From positions 1 through 64,000 of the forward strand of contig NZ_BCNV01000001.1 of NCBI RefSeq assembly GCF_001570725.1: a stretch of 64,000 nt of DNA, in the 5' to 3' direction. How positions within the stretch are numbered: position 1 is the first letter of the stretch; each line of letters starts with the position of its first letter. The DNA comes from Paenibacillus amylolyticus. GTDB taxonomy: Bacteria > Bacillota > Bacilli > Paenibacillales > Paenibacillaceae. The notes under the pieces are model-generated. The model did not search any database. It worked only from the letters and a program-made list of their open reading frames with translations, and was not told the origin of the DNA. A program made the position numbers and the translations under genes. Shown here piece by piece: positions 59,440 to 64,000 of this stretch.

Positions 59440-61338
59440 ATGAAAAATGTGCCCAAAGCTATCGTCATCTTATGGATGAGTGTATTGATTATTCTAGGTA
59501 TGCCGCACGGGATAGTCTTTGCAACTACAGGAGAGGTTCAGCAGCCTGTATCCATTGCAGGATGGGAAGTAAAATGGGGGAACGTTGACGATCAGGGGTT
59601 CATCAGTGAAGTTAAGGGAGCAGATGAGATATGGGAAAGACAGGGTGTCGATAAGTTAGAGTATAGCAATACAGATCGATCGAGTTCCTTATGGACTCGC
59701 CTGACCATCCCTGAATTGACTGAGGAAAGTTCAGCCATTCGATTTGAGAACATTAAAGGCAATCATATTGTGATCTATCTGGAGGACCGCAAGGTCTACG
59801 AGAACTACCATTACAATTATGATAATAATGCTGTCTTGCTGCCCTTATCCAGTGAGAATTCAGGTGACACGCTCTATGTATGGTCACAAAATGAGAAAGG
59901 CCGTCTGGGCATACAAGGTACCGTTCAGGTTGGACCGTATGCCGCTTTACAGGAGAAATATATTCATAACGGGCTTATTGATGTAATCTTGGGCGCAACG
60001 TTTGTCTTCACAGCGATTACGATGCTGAGTTGTACGTTTTTCCTGGGCAAATTCCACAAGGGATTATGGATCTCGCTATGCATCGTGATGGGTTCCATCG
60101 GCACGATGATCATCACGTACTCGCAATTTTTGTATACATTCTATCAAGTATATGGTGACCTGTATTCGGTAATATTTGATCTGGCGATGCTGCTGGGTAT
60201 GCCAGCGCTCTGTTATTTCTTTGAGCAGATTATCGGGCCAGGACTGCATGGAATCTTCACCAAACTACGAAAAATACAATTCATATATTCAGTTATCGCG
60301 GTATTCTCTCTATTTATCTATGTTACATCAGGCGGGCAATGGGAGTTCCTCTACAATCTGCTCGTACAGCGTGTAGTTGGCATGGTGCTGGTCATCCTGC
60401 TTACAATCCTCTTGGTGGGTACCATCGCCAAAGCGCTGCAACGAAACCGGGAAGCAATGCTGCTTGCGACAGGATTCGGTACATTTGCCTTGATCAGTGT
60501 GGCTGAATTGTTGTGGTACTATCAGCGGAGTGGTTCGTATCATCTGTTATGGTGGAAATGGTCAATGGTTGCATTTGTGATCTCGTTGATTGCCATTCTC
60601 GGTAGTCGTTTTGCTGAAAAACATACCAAAGTGTTAGAGTACTCCAAAGAACTGGAGTTGTTCAACAATGAGTTGCAGCGATCTGAAAAGATGGAGATTA
60701 TTAGCGAACTGGCTGCATCCGTTGCTCATGAGGTACGTAATCCGCTTCAGGTGACAAGAGGGTTCCTGCAACTCATGACAGAACAGGAAGACAACAAAAA
60801 TAAGGGGTATGTTCGAATTGCATTGGAGGAACTTGATCGGGCTTCCGGCATCATTACGGACTTTCTTACCTTTGCCAAACCTGAGTTTGACCATATTATC
60901 TCGCTCAATATCTCGGATGAATTCAATCATATCGAAGGTATTCTTGTACCGATGGCTAATCTCGAAGGTGGCAAAATCACCACCGACATCCCGCCAGATC
61001 TATATATTCGGGGCAATTCCTCGAAGTTCAAGCAGGCTTTTATCAATATTATCAAGAACAGTATTGAAGCTTTGCAGGGACAAGGCCAGATTGATATCTG
61101 GGCATATAAGCAGGATGGCATGATTAAGGTGCATGTCAGGGATAACGGAGAAGGAATGGACGAGGAAGCACTCTCCCGGTTGGGCGAGCCTTATTTCTCC
61201 AATAAAATCAAAGGCACAGGCCTGGGCATGATGGTGACTTTCCGCATTGTTGAAGCGATGCAAGGACAGATTAGCTTTACAAGCACCAAAGGGGTAGGAA
61301 CAGAAGCGGTTGTATCTTTCACCGAGTTCGTCGAATGA
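59440..61338 (+). CDS. 7TM sensor histidine kinase (7TMR-DISM type)
   Basis: A 632-residue kinase. The signal peptide is followed by an extracellular beta-rich domain (about 30-165). Seven transmembrane helices (about 180-395) follow, as in 7TMR-DISM receptors. A linker helix leads to a HisKA H-box ASVAHEVRNPLQVTRGFLQL (His about 429) and a HATPase with IKNSIEALQGQG (N box), DNGEGMDEE (G1) and GTGLGMMVTF (G2). The HEVRNP H-box is of the sporulation-kinase/HPK4 type, not the ComP/NarX type. There is no response regulator next to it. It converges on the peptide/prenyl-synthase unit and could sense its product; that is inference. GAGGTG lies 7 nt upstream of the ATG. Confidence 0.92.
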   Translation: MKNVPKAIVILWMSVLIILGMPHGIVFATTGEVQQPVSIAGWEVKWGNVDDQGFISEVKGADEIWERQGVDKLEYSNTDRSSSLWTRLTIPELTEESSAIRFENIKGNHIVIYLEDRKVYENYHYNYDNNAVLLPLSSENSGDTLYVWSQNEKGRLGIQGTVQVGPYAALQEKYIHNGLIDVILGATFVFTAITMLSCTFFLGKFHKGLWISLCIVMGSIGTMIITYSQFLYTFYQVYGDLYSVIFDLAMLLGMPALCYFFEQIIGPGLHGIFTKLRKIQFIYSVIAVFSLFIYVTSGGQWEFLYNLLVQRVVGMVLVILLTILLVGTIAKALQRNREAMLLATGFGTFALISVAELLWYYQRSGSYHLLWWKWSMVAFVISLIAILGSRFAEKHTKVLEYSKELELFNNELQRSEKMEIISELAASVAHEVRNPLQVTRGFLQLMTEQEDNKNKGYVRIALEELDRASGIITDFLTFAKPEFDHIISLNISDEFNHIEGILVPMANLEGGKITTDIPPDLYIRGNSSKFKQAFINIIKNSIEALQGQGQIDIWAYKQDGMIKVHVRDNGEGMDEEALSRLGEPYFSNKIKGTGLGMMVTFRIVEAMQGQISFTSTKGVGTEAVVSFTEFVE

Positions 61339-61346
61339 CGAACTCA
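61325..61346. terminator. Hairpin overlapping the kinase stop codon
   Basis: GAGTTCGTC-GAAT-GACGAACTC: perfect 9-bp stem with a 4-nt loop spanning the stop codon. There is no adjacent T-run in either direction, so terminator function is uncertain. Confidence 0.4.
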
Positions 61347-61412
61347 GAAGGATACAGCGGCTTTTTTGTTCCTACCCCTGATTTCTTACACTACAAGATT
61401 AGCTCGCCCGAC

Positions 61413-61655
61413 TTAACTTCTCCAAGGTCCGCAATTCACATCATAATTTACTTTGGAAGGGTTGGGAGGTATGACAAGAACATAGTCATTCTGCTGCTCC
61501 TCAACGGTACGTACCTGAATGTGCTCCGGGATTATGATACCGAAAGCTTCACGAAGCGCCTGCTTCGGATTGGAGTGCAATTGTTGTCTGAAGTGCTCAT
61601 CACTCCAAGCCTTTTCAATAATATCCTCATGCAACGTTTTCTCTGATACCATCAT
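61413..61655 (-). CDS. NHLP-leader peptide precursor (RiPP or ComX-like pheromone)
   Basis: An 80-residue precursor. The first ~63 residues form a nitrile-hydratase-like leader (NHLP): EKAWSDEHFRQQLHSNPKQA, LREAFGIIIPEHIQVRTVEE, then DYVLVIPPNP, the usual end of such leaders. The remaining core is short, SKVNYDVNCGPWRS, with one Cys and a Trp three residues from the end. NHLP leaders guide RiPP modification. A Trp near the C-terminus beside a ComQ-like synthase recalls ComX, whose Trp is prenylated. The start is ATG 61655 with GAAGGGAA 8 nt upstream; the distal ATG 61673 precedes that site. It is 54 nt downstream of the synthase gene. Confidence 0.82.
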   Translation of the reverse strand: MMVSEKTLHEDIIEKAWSDEHFRQQLHSNPKQALREAFGIIIPEHIQVRTVEEQQNDYVLVIPPNPSKVNYDVNCGPWRS

Positions 61656-61709
61656 CGTCAACATTCCCTTCATATTTAAAATTAAACTGAATCAGCTTCA
61701 TCCTTATGT

Positions 61710-62657
61710 TCAGGATTGCAACTGTTGCTCGCTGATCCAGTGATGAAACCCGCCTTGGAGGAGCCGTTTCTTCCGTTGTATAATGTCCTGAACAGCTTGT
61801 ACCAATGTGCTGCATAAGTAAGAATTAAACGCCTCAAGATGCGACATTCCTAAGTTAGACGATGTTAATGTACGATGATATTGATAAGCAATGTCTACGT
61901 AAGAGTTCATGAGTTGTGTATTATATACATTGTCATGTATACGTTCGCTAAGAGGATGAGCGGGATAGTTGTGATTCAGTGCTGCGGATATGTGGGAGAG
62001 GTAGCTGTTGTAGTTTCCATGCACAGCATCTTGTTGCGTGTCTGTGAAGTCATCGGTCATCTGGAGTGTCATGAGTGTGATGTTGATGCCAGAACACACC
62101 GGGATGATCCGGTCGGACTCTTTCAGCATAAGCATTGCACCTGTAGCTCCAATGAGCAGAGGGGCAGCCTTTTGCGCAATCAACAAGGGACTCTTTTGAA
62201 AATAATCAATGGATTGCTCACCCGTAACACTCACGGCCCAATCCACTACATATTGTCTGAAATAGATCCAGAACGCGGAGGAAGGATCGAATAATTCCGA
62301 GTAAGATTGAATTGCATCCATGTAATATAGATTACCCACGGATAATTTCCGTGTGGCATCCTCAGGTTGTTCATCCATCACGTCGTCCTGATTCAGAAAA
62401 TATAACATGTGAATGAGGCAGGCTGTGCTTAATTGGAGTGCTTTCTCTTGGGGTAGTTTGTCTGAGTGTTGCATCCAAAGTGGAATGATGTATCCGATGT
62501 AACTATGTCCCGAATCTCGTAACAGGGGATTAACTGAATGAAGTTGTTCTAATGCATATCCTGACAAGGGTTCGGGATATTTCCGTACGAGTTGTTCCGC
62601 TGAAGCAAACACGACCTCCAGATCGGATCTAAACGGATCTAACCATTCTCTCCGCAT
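61710..62657 (-). CDS. ComQ-like class I isoprenoid (polyprenyl) synthase
   Basis: A 315-residue all-helical protein with two Asp-rich motifs at the spacing of trans-prenyl synthases: DDVMD at 91-95 (in FLNQDDVMDEQPED) and DDFTD at 202-206 (in LQMTDDFTDTQQD). Ordinary prenyl-synthase substrate blocks (GGKRxRP) are missing, as in ComQ and in terpene synthases of this clan. With the precursor gene 54 bp downstream it probably prenylates the peptide or supplies an isoprenoid for it; an unrelated terpene product is the alternative. ATG 62657 has GGAAGGAC about 11 nt upstream. Repeat copy 4 lies just upstream. Confidence 0.8.
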   Translation of the reverse strand: MRREWLDPFRSDLEVVFASAEQLVRKYPEPLSGYALEQLHSVNPLLRDSGHSYIGYIIPLWMQHSDKLPQEKALQLSTACLIHMLYFLNQDDVMDEQPEDATRKLSVGNLYYMDAIQSYSELFDPSSAFWIYFRQYVVDWAVSVTGEQSIDYFQKSPLLIAQKAAPLLIGATGAMLMLKESDRIIPVCSGINITLMTLQMTDDFTDTQQDAVHGNYNSYLSHISAALNHNYPAHPLSERIHDNVYNTQLMNSYVDIAYQYHRTLTSSNLGMSHLEAFNSYLCSTLVQAVQDIIQRKKRLLQGGFHHWISEQQLQS

Positions 62658-62699
62658 TATTACATATCGTCCTTCCTGCGATAAGGTGATTCAGGACTG

Positions 62700-62891
62700 T
62701 TCAACTATATTAGTTGAAATAATCATTTACACGTATAACGGAGAGGACAGAAGAAACCTGAAAAAGCGAAGCGTTCGCCTTTATCACCGGATTTTCCCTT
62801 TAGGGAAATAATCAAAAAAATCTGGGGATAACAGCGATTGGAAGCTTGTTCTGTCAGCGTAGTGTCAGTGTAAATAATATGTAGTTCAACT
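62700..62891 (+). repeat. Dispersed palindromic repeat, copy 4
   Basis: About 192 bp including TTCAACT / AGTTCAAC ends, with inner ATTTACACG / GTGTAAATA. Core arms TTCGCCTTTATCACCGGATT and CTGGGGATAACAGCG match copies 1 and 3 closely. It lies between the divergent synthase and 63067 genes. The remaining gap to 63066 shows no gene. Confidence 0.86.
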
Positions 62892-63066
62892 GATATAGAT
62901 CATGAAGTTACACTCAGTATAGCGGAAATAAACTGAAAAAAATAGGATTTTTTGTGATCAATTGTGAGAAAAATGATGACTTTTTGTATTTTATGGCATA
63001 AAAAAGTGGATTTTAGGCTCAAACTAGGGAGGCACAGGATTTCGACATCGGAAAGGCGGAAGAAAA

Positions 63067-63804
63067 ATGAACATGAAATGGAAAACATGGATGGCAGCCG
63101 GATTGGCAGCCATAGTCATAACAGCAGGAACTGGGCATGTGGCATTTGCTGATCCAGCACTACGGGTTGAGGAACATAACGATGCATCTAGACCTTCTTC
63201 CTCCGGCAAACAAACGAAGCCATGCATGCAGGCAGGACACGGTTTATTTATGATCGGTGAAACGGCAGACTTGCTTGGTATCGGCCTGCGGGATCTGAAA
63301 GCACAGATGGAGCTGGGCAAGACGTTGTCCCAGATTGCCAAAGAGCGCAAGGGTCTTAGTGAGGAACAGTTATTGCAGAAGTTGAAGCCTACATTGGCGC
63401 AGCGTGTGGATCAAGCTGTAGAAGAAGGTTGTCTCACCAAGGAACAAGCAGCAGCCACGAAGGCGGACATGGATACCAAGTTGAAAAAGGTCATCAATAC
63501 CCCGCTTCGTGATTTGCGGCGTGAGTTTGCCCACCATGGCAAACGTTCCATGGTAGATAAGGGCGAAATCGCCCGTTTTATTGGAGTCACACCGGCTCAA
63601 CTGCACGAGCAGCTTCAGGGAGGGAAATCCCTGGCTGAGATTGCTCAGGCAAAAGGTATTAGCGAAACGCAGCTGGTGGACAAGCTGAAGGAACAATTGA
63701 CGGGTGATCTGAAGAGGTTTGTGAATCAGAAGGGCAATGGGCATCCAGCCCCAGGTCACCAAGAGCCTGTTCCCGGACGATCAACTTCAACCGAAGTAAA
63801 ATAA
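63067..63804 (+). CDS. Secreted protein with two helical repeats (DUF2680-like)
   Basis: A 245-residue protein with a signal peptide (about 1-29, cleavage near AFA-DP). Two tandem copies of a ~45-residue repeat follow: ADLLGIGLRDLKAQMELGKT with LSQIAKERKGLSEEQLLQKL (about 72-118), and ARFIGVTPAQLHEQLQGGKS with LAEIAQAKGISETQLVDKL (about 172-217). A helical spacer separates them. The repeats resemble those of secreted DUF2680/YckD-type proteins. The N-terminal mature part holds Cys-Met and His residues (PCMQAGHG). The function is unknown. GGCGGAAGAAAA precedes the ATG. Confidence 0.72.
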   Translation: MNMKWKTWMAAGLAAIVITAGTGHVAFADPALRVEEHNDASRPSSSGKQTKPCMQAGHGLFMIGETADLLGIGLRDLKAQMELGKTLSQIAKERKGLSEEQLLQKLKPTLAQRVDQAVEEGCLTKEQAAATKADMDTKLKKVINTPLRDLRREFAHHGKRSMVDKGEIARFIGVTPAQLHEQLQGGKSLAEIAQAKGISETQLVDKLKEQLTGDLKRFVNQKGNGHPAPGHQEPVPGRSTSTEVK

Positions 63805-63839
63805 AGAAGAGCGTCTCCACCAACGGGGACGCTCTTCTT
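63804..63839. terminator. Bidirectional intrinsic terminator
   Basis: AAGAAGAGCGTC / GACGCTCTTCTT perfect 12-bp stem with A/T runs on the left side. Confidence 0.9.
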
Positions 63840-63842
63840 GGT

Positions 63843-64000
63843 TCATAATGTCTCACTCGTTCCCGGACTACGAGTGTGGCCGGGTGACGGAGTTCGGTCA
63901 GGTGAATCTCTTTTGTCCGCAGCAGCAGATGGATGAGTACTTAAACGTGGTTTACGCATTAACCCTACCGTGAAGCGGGAGCCAGGAAGTTTGGATAATG
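63843..64000 (-). CDS. C-terminal end of a protein, possibly a sensor histidine kinase
   Basis: Read leftwards to TGA at 63843. The visible 52 residues begin LSKLPGSRFTVGLM, which resembles the last strand of a HATPase domain (GSxFTVxLP). A basic, Pro/Ser-rich tail follows (RTPSPGHTRSPGTSETL). The start is outside the window. The kinase identity is a guess from this short match. It shares the terminator at 63804. Confidence 0.45.
   Translation of the reverse strand, partial: LSKLPGSRFTVGLMRKPRLSTHPSAAADKRDSPDRTPSPGHTRSPGTSETL

Noticed and set aside
59440-61338. ComP orthologue
   Set aside because: ComP has a HisKA_3 (NarX-type) domain. This kinase has a classical HisKA box HEVRNP and a 7TMR-DISM input, and no comA-like regulator is adjacent.

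Overview
The window looks like chromosomal DNA of a Paenibacillus-type member of the Bacillota. The reasons are strong Shine-Dalgarno sites with frequent TTG/GTG starts, stalk-domain (copper amine oxidase N-like) secreted proteins, an exosporium-type BclA-C-like protein, SigL with a RocR-like activator, PucR-controlled alanine dehydrogenase, GH125 with a LacI regulator, and many AraC and 7TM-kinase genes. I see no insertion sequence, prophage, CRISPR array, rRNA or ordinary tRNA gene.

Layout. 1-8.7 kb: partial PatB-type aminotransferase, stalk protein, S9 peptidase, STM3941-type membrane protein, aldo/keto reductase, a YtrA-type GntR/ABC operon and a LURP-one-like protein. 8.7-17.8 kb: an RNA-repair island. 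Two overlapping WYL regulators face a Y RNA with a circularly permuted tRNA-like domain, followed by Ro60/TROVE, an RlaP nucleotidyltransferase, Hen1 and Pnkp. 17.9-23 kb: RidA, a small unknown protein, an AEC transporter, Mug-type glycosylase, and an ECF sigma factor with a DUF4179 anti-sigma-like partner. 23-29 kb: carbohydrate genes (LacI, GH125, Gfo/Idh, TIM-barrel isomerase, AraC). 29-37 kb: a kinase-fold protein, a RecB-like Fe-S nuclease, ald with its PucR regulator, and a STAND ATPase. 37-48 kb: an AraC regulator fused in frame to a siderophore-binding lipoprotein with a Fur-box promoter inside the ORF, a RocR-like activator, an exosporium-type protein, divergent proline catabolism genes with facing sigma-54 promoters, rpoN/sigL and aspA. 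48-59 kb: a chemoreceptor, secreted proteins, a ring-cleaving dioxygenase, SDR, cyclophilin lipoprotein, MFS pump and several very small genes. 59-64 kb: a 7TM histidine kinase convergent with a two-gene unit: an NHLP-leader peptide precursor and a ComQ-like isoprenoid synthase. The window ends in a secreted repeat protein and the tail of a probable kinase.

How parts work together. The RNA-repair genes form one tightly spaced transcription unit that would bind, process, 2'-O-methylate and religate cut RNAs. The WYL pair and a perfect 21-bp palindrome in the divergent promoter region suggest the control logic. The proline genes are probably driven by SigL (made by the next gene) and the nearby RocR-like activator. 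The peptide/prenyl-synthase pair resembles comQX in logic but carries a RiPP-type leader. Four copies of a 176-236 bp imperfect palindrome lie in intergenic gaps across the window.
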